Part shown: positions 18,353 through 29,993 of the stretch, in pieces
How positions within the stretch are numbered: the first letter of the stretch is position 1
Layout: each line of letters starts with the position of its first letter
Origin: Paracidovorax valerianellae
GTDB taxonomy: Bacteria > Pseudomonadota > Gammaproteobacteria > Burkholderiales > Burkholderiaceae_C
Assembly: GCF_900102625.1 (NCBI RefSeq)
Contig: NZ_FMZC01000004.1
Coordinates: forward strand, 186,001-250,000
Direction: 5' to 3'
Length of the DNA: 64,000 nt
Position numbers and translations under genes: made by a program
Notes under the pieces: model-generated
Seen by the model: the letters and a program-made list of their open reading frames with translations, nothing else
Told to the model about the DNA's origin: nothing
Database searches by the model: none

Positions 18353-18374
18353 AAAGCCCGCCAGGGCGGGCTTT
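18353..18374 (-). terminator. Terminator hairpin downstream of the peptide-binding-protein gene
   Basis: A perfect 10-bp stem, AAAGCCCGCC (18353-18362) with GGCGGGCTTT (18365-18374), has a two-base turn. On the minus strand it follows the stop at 18400 and is succeeded by a T/G-rich stretch. It separates that gene from mnmE. Confidence 0.75.
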
Positions 18375-18399
18375 GCAGAAGGTCCGGTCGATCGGGTGC

Positions 18400-19989
18400 T
18401 TACTTGATCGTGGTCCAGTTGGGCATCGGGCGATCGTCTGCGCGGTGCAGCGTTTCCACGCCCTTGCGCATGGCCCAGGGGCGGATCTGGTGGTGCAGGG
18501 GCAGGTAGTAGTACTCGTCCTTGACCAGCTTCAGGGCGTCGCCGATCAGCGCATCACGCTTGGGCGCATCCATCTCCACCTTGATCTGGCTGATCATTTC
18601 GTCGAGCTTGGGATCGCTGAAGCGGCCACCATTGTAGGTGCCCGCAGCCGTCTTGCCGGCCTTGGTGGACATCAGCGAGTCGAGCGAGTAAAGCGAATCG
18701 AACGTCGCCACGCCCCAGCCGAACAGGTAGGCGCTCACGTCGTTGTTCATCACGCGGCTGACGAACTGGGCCATGGGCGCGGCTTGCAGCGTGGTCTTCA
18801 CGCCGATGCGCGTCCACATGGCGGTGACGGCCTGGCAGATCGCTTCGTCGTTCACGTAGCGGTCGTTGGGGCAGTCCAGCTTGAGCGAGAAGCCTTGCGG
18901 GTAGCCGGCATCGGCCAGCAGTTTCTTGGCAGCTTCGACGTCGTACTTGGCGGAGCGTTCGTCCAGGCTCTTGCTCCAGCCATTGACCATCGGCGCCACC
19001 ATGGTGCCGGCGGGCACCGACAGGTTGCGCATGGTGCGGCTGTGGATGCCGGCCGAGTCGATGGCCTGGTAGAGCGCCTGGCGCACGCGCTTGTCCTTGA
19101 GCGGGTTCTTGCCCGGCGTGCCGGCACCCGGCAGTTCGTCGCGGAACTGGTCCAGGCCCAGGTAGATGGTGCGGTTTTCAGCGCCTTCGATCAGGGTGAT
19201 GTCGGGGCTGGACTTCATGCGCGCCAGATCTTGCGTGGGCGGATCGACGACGAAATCGACCTGGCCGGAAATGAGAGCGGCCGAGCGCGTGGCGGCGGAT
19301 TTGATGGGGGTGAACACGACTTCGTCGATGTTGCCCTTGGGCTTGTCCCACCAGTCCGGGTTCTTCTTGAGCGTGACCTTCACGTCGGGCTGCCAGCCCA
19401 CCATGATGAAGGGGCCCGTGCCGTTGGCGTTGCGCGAAGCGAAGTTTTCTTCCTTGCCGGCATAGTCCTGTGCCTTGGTCGAGTTGTTCTTCTCGGCCCA
19501 GGCCTTGTTCATGATGCGCGCCTCGGTCAGCTCGCGCAGCAGGACGGGGTTGGGTCCCTTGAGGATCAGGTCGACGGTGAAGTCGTCCACTTTCTTCACT
19601 TCCTTGATGCTCTGCACGGCCGACATCATGTTCGATGGCGGCGTCATGGCGCGCGTCAGCGAGAACACCACGTCGTCTGCCGTGAACGGTGCACCGTCAT
19701 GGAATTTCACGCCCTTGCGCAGTTCGAAGCGCACCTGCGTGGGGGACACCTGCGTCCACTTCGTGCCGAGCGCGGGCTGGATCTGGTACTTCTCGTCATA
19801 GCGCACCAGGCTTTCGTACACCTGCTGCAGGAACGCATGCGTGGTCTGGTGGTTCTGGGCGTGGGGGTCCACGGTCAGGATGTCGTTGGCGCCTGCCCAC
19901 CGCATCGTTGCGGCATGGGCCGATCCCGCTGCCAGCAGGACCGCGATGCCCAGTGCGCTCCATTGGAAAGTCTTACGCTGCTGCTTCAT
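18400..19989 (-). CDS. ABC transporter peptide-binding protein (SBP family 5)
   Basis: A 529-residue periplasmic solute-binding protein of the DppA/OppA class. A Sec signal peptide precedes a predicted cut after SAHA (near residue 26), and typical stretches are TFDPH-like [32 protein letters not shown]-type sequence ([16 protein letters not shown]) and [11 protein letters not shown]. The ATG at 19989 has GAGGAG upstream. It is alone: no permease or ATPase gene is adjacent, and it splits the yidC-mnmE order often seen near bacterial origins. Likely ligands are di- or oligopeptides. Confidence 0.92.
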   Translation of the reverse strand: MKQQRKTFQWSALGIAVLLAAGSAHAATMRWAGANDILTVDPHAQNHQTTHAFLQQVYESLVRYDEKYQIQPALGTKWTQVSPTQVRFELRKGVKFHDGAPFTADDVVFSLTRAMTPPSNMMSAVQSIKEVKKVDDFTVDLILKGPNPVLLRELTEARIMNKAWAEKNNSTKAQDYAGKEENFASRNANGTGPFIMVGWQPDVKVTLKKNPDWWDKPKGNIDEVVFTPIKSAATRSAALISGQVDFVVDPPTQDLARMKSSPDITLIEGAENRTIYLGLDQFRDELPGAGTPGKNPLKDKRVRQALYQAIDSAGIHSRTMRNLSVPAGTMVAPMVNGWSKSLDERSAKYDVEAAKKLLADAGYPQGFSLKLDCPNDRYVNDEAICQAVTAMWTRIGVKTTLQAAPMAQFVSRVMNNDVSAYLFGWGVATFDSLYSLDSLMSTKAGKTAAGTYNGGRFSDPKLDEMISQIKVEMDAPKRDALIGDALKLVKDEYYYLPLHHQIRPWAMRKGVETLHRADDRPMPNWTTIK

Positions 19990-20063
19990 TGGCCAAGTCT
20001 CCTCGTCGGTTAACGAAAGTGGATGAAAGATGCCGCGGGGGCAAGCAAGCATCGTACCCAATG

Positions 20064-20089
20064 AAAAACGGCCGCTGTGCAGCGGCCGT
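20064..20089 (-). terminator. Rho-independent terminator after yidC
   Basis: Minus-strand ACGGCCGCT (20089-20081) pairs with AGCGGCCGT (20076-20068) around a GCAC loop and is followed by TTTTT. It lies 42 bp past the yidC stop and would end the rpmH-rnpA-yidD-yidC transcript. Confidence 0.9.
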
Positions 20090-20130
20090 GGAATTTCTCG
20101 CGAATGCAGCGCATGGCGCTGCGTCGGAGG

Positions 20131-21837
20131 TCAGCGGAACTTCGGCAGATTGAACTGCGGCGGAACGCCCATGCGGGTGTTGATGATCCACTGCTGCGCG
20201 ATCGACAAAATGTTGTTCGTCAACCAGTACAGCACCAGGCCGGCCGGGAAGAAGAAGAACATCACGCTGAAGATCAGCGGCATGAACCACATCATCTTGG
20301 CCTGCAGCGGATCGGGTGGCGCGGGGTTCAGCGCGGTCTGCAGCAGCGAGCTGGCCGTCATCAGCAAAGGCAGGATGAAGAACGGGTCGGGCGAAGACAG
20401 ATCCCGGATCCAGCCGATCCATGGCGCATTGCGCATTTCCACGCTGGACAGCAGCACCCAGTACAGCGCGATGAACACCGGAATCTGAATCATGATGGGG
20501 AAGCAACCGCCCATCGGGTTGACCTTCTCCTCGCGGTAGATGCGCATCATCTCCTGCTGCATCTGCTGCGGCTTGTCCTTCAGGCGCTCGCGCATCTCCA
20601 TGATCTTGGGGTTGATGGCCTTCATCTTGGCCATGCTGGCGTACGCCTTCGCATTGAGCCAGTAGAAGGCGATCTTCAGCAGGAACACCAGCGCCACGAT
20701 CGACCAACCCCAGTTGTTCAGCACCTTGTGCAACTGATCGAGCAGCCAGTACAGCGGCTTGGCCAGGATGGTGAGCCATCCGTAGTCCTTCACCAGTTCG
20801 AGGCCGGGGGTGAGCGACTCCATCATCGTCTCGACCTGCGGGCCGGCGAACAGGCGCGCATCCACCGTCTTGGACTGGCCCGGTGCGATCTCGCCGACCG
20901 GGGTGATCATGCCGACCGAATACAGGTTGGTGTCCACCTTGCGCACGAACAGGTCGCGCTGCACGCCGCTGCCCAGCAGCCAGGCGCTGGCGAAGTAATG
21001 CTGCACCATGGCCACGTAGCCGTTCGTGGACGACTTGTCGATCTCGGCCTTGCCGTTTTCGATGTCCTTGAATTCGACCTTGTGGTACTTCTTGGCTTCG
21101 GTATAGACCGCAGGGCCGGTGAAGGTGGAATAGAACGACGACTCGCCTGGCGGCTTGTTGCCGTCGCGAACCAGTTGCAGGTACAGCTGGGGCGACACGG
21201 GCGCGGTGCCGGTGTTCACGACTTCGTGCTTCACGGCCACGTCGTAGGCGCCGCGCTTCACGGTCCAGGTCTTGGCGAGCTTCACGCCGCCCAGATCGGC
21301 GGATTCGAAGCGCACGCTGATCTCGTTCTGGCCGTCCTGCAGGTCACGGTTGCCAGCCACGACCGACATGGCCGTCTTGTGCGTGGGGTAGGTGCCGCCG
21401 ATCAGGCCGGTCTGCGCCACATACACGCGCTGCGCGCTCTCATCGAGCAGCATGAATGGCTTGGACTTGTCCGCCATGTCCGGGTATTTCAGCAACTCGC
21501 CGTTCGTGAGCGAGCCGCCTTCGCTGTCGAACGTCAGGCGCAGCACGTCGGTGGTCAACGTGACGCGCTGGCGCGCAGCGGAGGGGGCCGTCTGCGGCAC
21601 ACCGCCCGGTACCTGCTGGGCATTCGCGGGCGCGGCTGCGGCCGTGGGGGCCGGCACGGTGGACGCGCCAGCGGCACCCGATGCGGCAGGCGACTGCGAC
21701 ACGGGCGTCACGGCGGCAGGCGTGGCACCGGGAAAGAAGGTGGCCTTGTGGCCGTTGTGCACTTGCCACTTGTCCCACAGCAGAACCATGGAAAAGCCAA
21801 ATATCACCCACAGGATGGTGCGGCGAATGTCGTTCAT
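20131..21837 (-). CDS. yidC: Membrane protein insertase YidC
   Basis: Inserts and folds inner-membrane proteins, alone or with SecYEG. The 568-residue protein has an N-terminal helix (ILWVIFGFSMVLLW), an Ala/Pro-rich linker, a large periplasmic beta domain (about 85-330), and the conserved five-helix C-terminal core. Visible features of that core include PLYWLLDQLHKVLNNWGWSI, the MREKLKDKP-like loop MRERLKDKPQQMQQ, and GGCFPIMIQIPVFIALYWVL. Its start overlaps the yidD stop by 4 bp (ATGA). Confidence 0.97.
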   Translation of the reverse strand: MNDIRRTILWVIFGFSMVLLWDKWQVHNGHKATFFPGATPAAVTPVSQSPAASGAAGASTVPAPTAAAAPANAQQVPGGVPQTAPSAARQRVTLTTDVLRLTFDSEGGSLTNGELLKYPDMADKSKPFMLLDESAQRVYVAQTGLIGGTYPTHKTAMSVVAGNRDLQDGQNEISVRFESADLGGVKLAKTWTVKRGAYDVAVKHEVVNTGTAPVSPQLYLQLVRDGNKPPGESSFYSTFTGPAVYTEAKKYHKVEFKDIENGKAEIDKSSTNGYVAMVQHYFASAWLLGSGVQRDLFVRKVDTNLYSVGMITPVGEIAPGQSKTVDARLFAGPQVETMMESLTPGLELVKDYGWLTILAKPLYWLLDQLHKVLNNWGWSIVALVFLLKIAFYWLNAKAYASMAKMKAINPKIMEMRERLKDKPQQMQQEMMRIYREEKVNPMGGCFPIMIQIPVFIALYWVLLSSVEMRNAPWIGWIRDLSSPDPFFILPLLMTASSLLQTALNPAPPDPLQAKMMWFMPLIFSVMFFFFPAGLVLYWLTNNILSIAQQWIINTRMGVPPQFNLPKFR

Positions 21838-22130
21838 GAAGACTTCTTCGTTGAGGATGGGGTGGAGGAGGCGGAAGGGGACAGGCGCGAGAACAGCCGC
21901 AATGCGCGGGGCAGTTCTTCGGGCACCGGATCATGCCCGCCATCGCACCAGGGATGGCACCGTGCCAGACGGTGCAGCGTGAGATAAGTTCCGGTCGCGG
22001 CGCCGTGCCGTTCCAGCGCCTGCAGCGAATAGGCCGAACAGGTTGGCTCGAAGCGGCAGGCCGATCCGAGCCACGGGCTCAAAACCAGGCGATAGCCGCG
22101 CACCAGCGCCATCAGCAGCGCCCGCATCAT
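21834..22130 (-). CDS. yidD: Membrane protein insertion efficiency factor YidD
   Basis: A 98-residue small protein with the family hallmarks RGYRLVLSPWLG, CRFEPTCSAYSLQALERHG and RLARCHPWCDGGHDP. It is thought to assist YidC-dependent insertion at the inner membrane. Two adjacent ATG codons (22130 and 22127) are possible starts. The gene overlaps both rnpA and yidC by 4 bp, so rnpA, yidD and yidC are translationally chained. The Ser/Thr/Pro-rich C-terminus is longer than in the minimal family members. Confidence 0.95.
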   Translation of the reverse strand: MMRALLMALVRGYRLVLSPWLGSACRFEPTCSAYSLQALERHGAATGTYLTLHRLARCHPWCDGGHDPVPEELPRALRLFSRLSPSASSTPSSTKKSS

Positions 22131-22636
22131 GGCACAGGCGCCGGGGCGGGTTGGGGTGCCGGCGCTGCCGCTGCAGCGTTGCCGCCGCTGCGCCGCACGG
22201 CGTAGCCGAACAGTTGCTGCAACTCGGCGCGCACCGCCTGCTTGAGGACTTCGGAGGTGGCACTGGCGAACTGCTTGCGATCGAACGTGGCGCGCAGCCT
22301 CACCACGTGGGCGGCCTGCGGCAGTTGGGGTTCGAACGTGGCGGCCACGGCATAGATCTGCCGCTTGATGGTGTTGCGGGTCACCGCGCGGCGGGCCCAT
22401 CGCTTGGGCACCATGGCGCCCAGCCAGACGACGGACGGCCCCACAACCGCAAACAGGGCCTGCGGCCCTTGCGCATCAGGCAAGGAGCCGGGCCCTGTAG
22501 GAGGAGCGGGAGGTAACGCGGGCGCTGCGCCTGTGGGAGCCAGTCCCAATCGGTGCAGTGCAAAGTGTGCGGTACGGGAGACCGTTCCCCCGGCCATGGC
22601 GGCCTGGAACTGCGGACGGGTTTTCAACCGTTGCAT
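22127..22636 (-). CDS. rnpA: Ribonuclease P protein component
   Basis: Protein subunit of RNase P, which matures the 5' ends of tRNAs. The 169 residues carry the conserved RNR-type core RRAVTRNTIKRQIYAV, and earlier KTRPQFQAAM plus the FALH strand. An insertion of about 25 Pro/Ala/Gly residues separates the first strands (after HRLGLAPTGAAPALPPAPP), and a Pro/Ala tail extends the C-terminus, making it longer than the usual 110-130 residues. The ATG at 22636 gives MQRLKTRPQ, matching family starts. It lies 43 bp after rpmH. Confidence 0.93.
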   Translation of the reverse strand: MQRLKTRPQFQAAMAGGTVSRTAHFALHRLGLAPTGAAPALPPAPPTGPGSLPDAQGPQALFAVVGPSVVWLGAMVPKRWARRAVTRNTIKRQIYAVAATFEPQLPQAAHVVRLRATFDRKQFASATSEVLKQAVRAELQQLFGYAVRRSGGNAAAAAPAPQPAPAPVP

Positions 22637-22679
22637 GGGAGGGTTCCCGCCCGGAACCGGGCCGAGTGCCGTGGCGGCC

Positions 22680-22814
22680 TTAGACGGCCAGGCGCTTGCG
22701 GCCCTTGGCGCGGCGTGCGTTGATGACGGCACGGCCGCCGCGCGTCTTCATGCGCACGAGGAAACCGTGGGTGCGCGCACGGCGCGTCTTGGAAGGCTGG
22801 TAAGTACGTTTCAT
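22680..22814 (-). CDS. rpmH: 50S ribosomal protein L34
   Basis: A 44-residue basic ribosomal protein with the standard sequence start [18 protein letters not shown] and end [10 protein letters not shown]. It heads the leftward rpmH-rnpA-yidD-yidC operon. AAGGAA lies upstream of its ATG. It faces dnaA across the candidate origin, the classical arrangement. Confidence 0.97.
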   Translation of the reverse strand: MKRTYQPSKTRRARTHGFLVRMKTRGGRAVINARRAKGRKRLAV

Positions 22815-23046
22815 GGTCAATTCCTTGAGGGTTCGGTTCCGGGCGCAACTCGCAAGATGCGGGTTCCAGGCCCTCCGGATGCGGCACGTCGATAAGGTTC
22901 GAAGCGCTTGGCCCGGGCGTTATTGCCCTGAACGCATTCAGGGAAACCGGCGATTATTGCAGGCTTGTCCGGGCGTGGCAATGGTCGGGAGCCTCTTCCG
23001 TGGTCTGCGGGGCTTTTCAGGGCGGCTCCCGCTTGCCCCTGCGTGG

Positions 23047-23075
23047 TTGTGGATAACCCTTTGAAAAGGTACAAT
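23047..23075 (+). promoter_or_regulatory. dnaA promoter with DnaA box over the -35 element
   Basis: TTGTGG (23047-23052) and TACAAT (23070-23075) are separated by 17 bp, a good sigma70 fit, about 50 bp before the dnaA ATG. The perfect DnaA box TGTGGATAA (23048-23056) covers the -35, which suggests repression of dnaA by its own product. Confidence 0.7.
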
Positions 23076-23097
23076 CCGCGGCCCGGAATCGTTCCTC

Positions 23098-23106
23098 CTA
23101 TCCACA
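23098..23106 (+). promoter_or_regulatory. Second DnaA box
   Basis: CTATCCACA differs from the consensus TTATCCACA only at the first base. It lies 23 bp past the dnaA -10 and 18 bp before the ATG, inside the leader. It is oriented opposite to the box at 23048. Confidence 0.6.
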
Positions 23107-23124
23107 ACAACAATCCCGCCTTCA

Positions 23125-24546
23125 ATGACCGAGGAACCCTCCAGCAGCCCCGACAACGACACTGGCGCCGATGCCGGACAAGGGCTGTGGCAAGCCTGCG
23201 TAGAGCAACTTGCGCAAGACCTGCCAGAACAGCAGTTCAACACCTGGATCAAGCCGCTCACGGCCCAGGTCGCACCCGACTTCTCCAAGGTCACTCTGCT
23301 GGTGGCCAACCGCTTCAAGCTCGACTGGATTCGCGCGCAGTACGCCGGCCGCATTGCCGCCCTGCTCGAAGGCCTGTATGGCCAGCCGGTATCGCTTGAG
23401 TTAGCGCTCGCTCAGCGTGAAACCGTTGCCCGCACTTACGTTCGTTCCACGCCAACGGGCCAAGTGGTGTCGTCCGAGCCCACCCCCGCCGCCGCGGCCA
23501 GCGACGAGCCGGTGGCGGGCGCCTTCCGCTCGCGCCTGAATGCCGCGCTCACGTTCGAGACGCTGGTCGAGGGCACGGCCAACCGCATGGCGCGCTCTGC
23601 GGCCATGCACGTGGCGGGTTCGCCCGGCCATCTGTACAACCCGCTTTTCATCTACGGCGGCGTGGGCCTGGGCAAGACCCATTTGGTCCACGCGGTGGGC
23701 AACAAGCTGCTCGCCGACAAGCCCGACGCCAAAGTTCTCTACATCCACGCTGAACAGTTCGTCTCGGATGTGGTTAAGGCCTATCAGCGGCGCACGTTCG
23801 ACGAGTTCAAAGAGCATTACCACTCCCTCGATCTGCTGCTGATCGATGACGTGCAGTTCTTCGCCAACAAGGATCGCACGCAGGAAGAATTCTTCAATGC
23901 GTTCGAGGCGCTGCTGGCCAAGAAGAGCCACATCGTGATGACTTCGGACACCTACCCGAAGGGCCTGGCCAACATCCACGAGCGGCTCGTCTCGCGTTTC
24001 GATTCCGGCCTCACGGTGACCATCGAGCCGCCCGAACTCGAAATGCGCGTGGCCATCCTGATCAACAAGGCCCGCGCCGAGAGCGCCGACATGCCCGAGG
24101 AAGTGGCCTTCTTCGTTGCCAAGAACGTGCGCAGCAACGTGCGCGAACTCGAAGGCGCGCTGCGCAAGATCCTCGCGTACTCGCGCTTCAACCAGAAGGA
24201 AGTCTCGATCCAGCTGGCCCGCGAGGCGCTGCGCGACCTGCTGTCGATCCAGAACCGGCAGATCAGCGTGGAGAACATCCAGAAGACGGTGGCCGACTAC
24301 TACAAGATCAAGGTCGCCGACATGTACAGCAAGAAGCGCCCGGCCAGCATTGCGCGGCCGCGCCAGATCGCGATGTACCTGGCCAAGGAGCTCACGCAAA
24401 AGAGCCTGCCCGAGATCGGCGAGCTGTTCGGTGGACGCGACCACACCACGGTGCTGCACGCGGTGCGCAAGATCGCTGGCGAGCGCCAGCAGCTCACCGA
24501 ACTGAACCAGCAATTGCACGTGCTGGAGCAGACGCTCAAGGGTTGA
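23125..24546 (+). CDS. dnaA: Chromosomal replication initiator DnaA
   Basis: A 473-residue AAA+ initiator. Domain I occupies about residues 12-90 and the linker is Pro/Ala-rich. The AAA+ domain has Walker [14 protein letters not shown] and Walker [11 protein letters not shown], with sensor motifs after. The C-terminal domain IV has the DnaA signature [14 protein letters not shown] and [14 protein letters not shown], which reads DnaA boxes. Complete and canonical. It is followed by dnaN after 131 bp and gyrB, without recF between them. Confidence 0.98.
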   Translation: MTEEPSSSPDNDTGADAGQGLWQACVEQLAQDLPEQQFNTWIKPLTAQVAPDFSKVTLLVANRFKLDWIRAQYAGRIAALLEGLYGQPVSLELALAQRETVARTYVRSTPTGQVVSSEPTPAAAASDEPVAGAFRSRLNAALTFETLVEGTANRMARSAAMHVAGSPGHLYNPLFIYGGVGLGKTHLVHAVGNKLLADKPDAKVLYIHAEQFVSDVVKAYQRRTFDEFKEHYHSLDLLLIDDVQFFANKDRTQEEFFNAFEALLAKKSHIVMTSDTYPKGLANIHERLVSRFDSGLTVTIEPPELEMRVAILINKARAESADMPEEVAFFVAKNVRSNVRELEGALRKILAYSRFNQKEVSIQLAREALRDLLSIQNRQISVENIQKTVADYYKIKVADMYSKKRPASIARPRQIAMYLAKELTQKSLPEIGELFGGRDHTTVLHAVRKIAGERQQLTELNQQLHVLEQTLKG

Positions 24547-24677
24547 TGCCGAAGTGACCCTGCACCCCCACGGAGCGCGCCCGGTTCACGGGCAAAATGG
24601 CGTGCTGGACGGCATGAGGGGGCATGGCCCATGCCGCCGTCCTGGCACGTTTCCCAAAACCACCAAAGGTTGACGAC

Positions 24678-25796
24678 ATGATTGTCCTGAAGGCAACACA
24701 AGACAAGGTTCTCGCGGTACTGCAATCGGTGTCCGGCATCGTCGAGCGCCGGCACACCCTGCCCATCCTGGCCAATGTGCTGATCCGCAAGACAGGCAAC
24801 GCGCTGCAGCTGACCACGAGCGACCTGGAAATCCAGATCCGCACCACTGCCGAGCTGGGCGGCGACACGGGCGACTTCACCACCACGGTGGGCGCGCGCA
24901 AGCTGATCGACATCCTGAAGACCATGCCCGGCGACCAGACCGTGAGCCTGGAGTCGAGCCAGGCCAAGCTGATCCTCAAGGGCGGCAAGAGCCGCTTCAC
25001 GCTGCAGAGCCTGCCCGCCGAAGACTTTCCCCTGGTGCAGGAATCCGCCGCGTTCGGCCCCGCCTTCAGCGTGCCGCAGAAGGTCCTCAAGGACCTGCTG
25101 GGCCAGGTCTCGTTCGCCATGGCGGTGCAGGACATTCGCTATTACCTGAACGGCATCCTCTTCGTGGCCGAAGGCCAGCAGTTGAGCCTGGTCGCCACCG
25201 ACGGCCACCGCCTGGCCTTCGCCAGCGCCACGCTCGACGTCGAAGTGCCCAAGCAAGAGGTGATCCTTCCGCGCAAGACCGTGCTGGAACTGCAGCGCCT
25301 GCTGTCCGATGCGGGCGGTGAGAACCAGCCGCACATCGAGATGCAGTTCGCCAACAACCAGGCGAAGTTCACGTTCGGCGGCATGGAGTTCGTCACCAAG
25401 CTGGTGGAGGGCAAGTTCCCCGACTACAACCGCGTGATCCCCAAGAACCACAAGAACAGCGTGACCCTGGGCCGCGCGCCGCTGCTGGCCAGCCTGCAGC
25501 GCACCGCCATCATGACGAGCGACAAGTTCAAGGGCGTGCGCCTGAACCTGGAGCCCGGCACCCTGCGCGTGGCGTCCAACAACGCCGAGCAGGAAGAAGC
25601 CGTGGACGAGCTCGACATCGACTACGGCGGCGACACGATCGAGATCGGCTTCAACGTCACCTACCTCATCGACGCCCTGGCCAACATGGGCCAGGACATG
25701 GTGAAGGTCGAACTGTCGGACGGCAACAGCTCGGCGCTGCTGACCATTCCCGAGAACGAGACCTTCAAGTACGTCGTGATGCCCATGCGCATCTGA
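24678..25796 (+). CDS. dnaN: DNA polymerase III beta subunit (sliding clamp)
   Basis: Ring-shaped processivity clamp, three repeated domains, 372 residues from the ATG at 24678 (MIVLKATQDKVLAVLQ). The C-terminus ends with the conserved YVVMPMRI, part of the protein-binding cleft. An upstream in-frame ATG at 24624 would add 18 residues not seen in the family. It is probably cotranscribed with dnaA. Confidence 0.97.
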   Translation: MIVLKATQDKVLAVLQSVSGIVERRHTLPILANVLIRKTGNALQLTTSDLEIQIRTTAELGGDTGDFTTTVGARKLIDILKTMPGDQTVSLESSQAKLILKGGKSRFTLQSLPAEDFPLVQESAAFGPAFSVPQKVLKDLLGQVSFAMAVQDIRYYLNGILFVAEGQQLSLVATDGHRLAFASATLDVEVPKQEVILPRKTVLELQRLLSDAGGENQPHIEMQFANNQAKFTFGGMEFVTKLVEGKFPDYNRVIPKNHKNSVTLGRAPLLASLQRTAIMTSDKFKGVRLNLEPGTLRVASNNAEQEEAVDELDIDYGGDTIEIGFNVTYLIDALANMGQDMVKVELSDGNSSALLTIPENETFKYVVMPMRI

Positions 25797-25822
25797 CGCA
25801 CCGGCCTCCGGCGCCTGAGTGG

Positions 25823-25872
25823 TTGCTATTGTATTTATAGCTAACTGCCATAGGAGAATATGCGCTGGAGGC
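25823..25872 (-). repeat. Dispersed repeat copy C, between dnaN and gyrB
   Basis: Minus orientation: GCCTCCAGCGCA (25872-25861), a spacer, then a hairpin formed by GCTAT (25825-25829) and ATAGC (25837-25841) on the plus strand. It fills much of the dnaN-gyrB gap, ending 63 bp before the gyrB ATG, so it would be in the message if the genes are cotranscribed. Confidence 0.8.
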
Positions 25873-25880
25873 TTATTTGA

Positions 25881-28550
<2,670 letters not shown>

Positions 28551-28696
28551 CGACACCGATATCTTGTTTAAATAGCCGCTCGAAACGGCATCAAATCAAT
28601 GACTTAAAGCAGATGCCTCATGGTTGGGCGACCATGGGGCATGGTTTAGTCATCCATGGATTGGCACAGACGTCAGATGGCCGCAGAGCGCGCTCC

Positions 28697-28998
28697 GTGA
28701 GGCTTTCTCAGCCCAAGCCCGCTTCATGCTTTGCATCAGGTTGGGGGCTGGCTGTGGTGATACTGATCGCAGCGGTGATCCCTTACTTGTCCCCGACGAA
28801 AAGGGAACTGAACGAATTGAGGGCCGAGCGGCAGGCACTTTTGGTCGACATGGATCGGCTCAAGCAGGCAGGCGCGGGCGGAGGCCTTCGGTTCAGGTAA
28901 CGCAGTGCAATGACAGAGGGCGTTTGAAGACCTGTGTGCGCGTGCAACCTGACTCGCCCCGCTTTGCAGGGGGTTACATGCTCATTCCTGTTCCGTGA
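28697..28998 (+). pseudogene. Small membrane/coiled-coil protein gene broken by a frameshift
   Basis: From a GTG at 28697 one frame reads a hydrophobic helix (WGLAVVILIAAVIPYL) followed by a coiled-coil-like stretch (TKRELNELRAERQALL) and stops at 28900. A second frame then continues through CNDRGRLKTCVRVQ and AGGYMLIPVP to a stop at 28998. The joined product (about 100 residues) resembles small accessory proteins of mobile-element regions, from memory only. The shift lies near 28870-28890. The AT-richer surroundings contrast with gyrB. Apart from this I see nothing in 28551-29227. Confidence 0.5.
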
Positions 28999-29227
28999 TG
29001 CACGTGGGCTAACCCCGTCGGATCGTCTGGGATCGTCCTACATCCCTGCTGCTGAGCCCTTCCTAAGATGGTTCCCAGGGCGCAGCAACACGCTCGTCCA
29101 ACCATTTTCTAAGGCATGTGCCCGGTCCATCCGGGCGGAGACGGATCCCGCAGCCATCGGGCAACGCCTGCCTGCAGCGGCAGCGCCTCAACCACATGCC
29201 TGACGCCACCCGACAGGAGCGTGAGAC

Positions 29228-29827
29228 ATGACCACCACTGTTTTTCAGGACATGCACACCAAGGCGATGGCCTGGTGCCGCGATTTCGAGCAATATAAGG
29301 AAGAGTGCAAGGTGTTCGCCGAACGCCTGCGCATCGACTACATCGTGTATCTCGGCGCGAAGTCGACCGATGTCGAGTTTTACGTGCTGGATGAGCGCCT
29401 GGAGCGCTTACGCGACGAGGGCACCACGCTGTCGCCGCGCCTGCAGGTGGGCGACGACGGGTTTCTGTATTTCGGCCTGACGCTGTTTTTCAGGGCGGAG
29501 TCGCAGTGCTTGGAAGAGCACGTGCGGGTGGGCATCCAGCGGGGCAAGAGCCAGTGGCGGGTGCGCTGGAACCAGATCGAGGCGAACTATGCGCCTGACG
29601 GACCGCACCAAGCATTCTTCGACAAGGTGACGGCGGCGATGATGGAAAAGTTCGCCACGCCGTTTCGCAAGATCCGGGGGCAGCTGGGGTTCGTGCCGGC
29701 TTTTGCCAACGACCATCTGCAATTGCTGCCGGTGGCGGAGACGCGCATCGCGGCCGATGCACAGCAGGTGGGTGGCGGTGCGGCGGGGAGTGGCGGTGTG
29801 ATCGGGGGCGGCACCGTGCCGACCTGA
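29228..29827 (+). CDS. Hypothetical protein, 199 residues
   Basis: Not recognised. The body (about residues 1-175) looks folded and soluble, mixing acidic and aromatic segments such as VYLGAKSTDVEFYVLDE, and CLEEHVRVGIQRG. The last 20 residues are Gly-rich (GGGAAGSGGVIGGGTVPT). No signal peptide or membrane helix is seen. The ATG has an AGGAG about 10 bases upstream and codon use matches the neighbours, so it is very likely expressed. It stands alone between the broken gene at 28.7 kb and the KGG protein gene, with which it is convergent. Confidence 0.7.
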   Translation: MTTTVFQDMHTKAMAWCRDFEQYKEECKVFAERLRIDYIVYLGAKSTDVEFYVLDERLERLRDEGTTLSPRLQVGDDGFLYFGLTLFFRAESQCLEEHVRVGIQRGKSQWRVRWNQIEANYAPDGPHQAFFDKVTAAMMEKFATPFRKIRGQLGFVPAFANDHLQLLPVAETRIAADAQQVGGGAAGSGGVIGGGTVPT

Positions 29828-29933
29828 TCGCAGCCTGTGACGCCGAAACCCTCGAATGAGAGGCGGACTGCGAGATGCCAGGCGGCAGCGCTGAAGATTT
29901 TTAACGCATCTGACGGTGGAGGTCGCAAGAAGC

Positions 29934-29960
29934 AACGAAGGCCCGCGCGGGGCCTTCGTT
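29934..29960. terminator. Bidirectional hairpin between convergent genes
   Basis: An 11-bp perfect stem, AACGAAGGCCC (29934-29944) with GGGCCTTCGTT (29950-29960), has a five-base loop and lies between the convergent genes at 29228 and 29986. There is no strong T-run on either side, so termination may be partial. Confidence 0.6.
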
Positions 29961-29967
29961 GTTCATC

Positions 29968-29993
29968 GGCCATTAACGGTGGCCATTAACGGT
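29968..29993. repeat. Perfect 13-bp tandem duplication at the KGG gene stop
   Basis: GGCCATTAACGGT occurs twice in direct succession (29968-29980 and 29981-29993). The right copy contains the stop codon of the KGG-repeat gene, so the duplication leaves the protein end unchanged and moves the terminator 13 bp away. Confidence 0.85.

Larger units (their letters stand above)
22815..23124. other. Candidate oriC / rpmH-dnaA intergenic region
   Basis: A 310-bp gap where transcription diverges: rpmH leaves leftward and dnaA rightward, and most flanking genes follow that polarity. It contains a perfect DnaA box (23048-23056, reverse) and a one-mismatch box (23098-23106), both near the dnaA promoter. 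I see no larger cluster of 9-mers and no long AT-rich unwinding tract, so the exact replication start is not proven here. Confidence 0.55.

Noticed and set aside
28561-28595. Terminator after gyrB
   Set aside because: Only a 4-bp GCCG/CGGC stem without a T-run.
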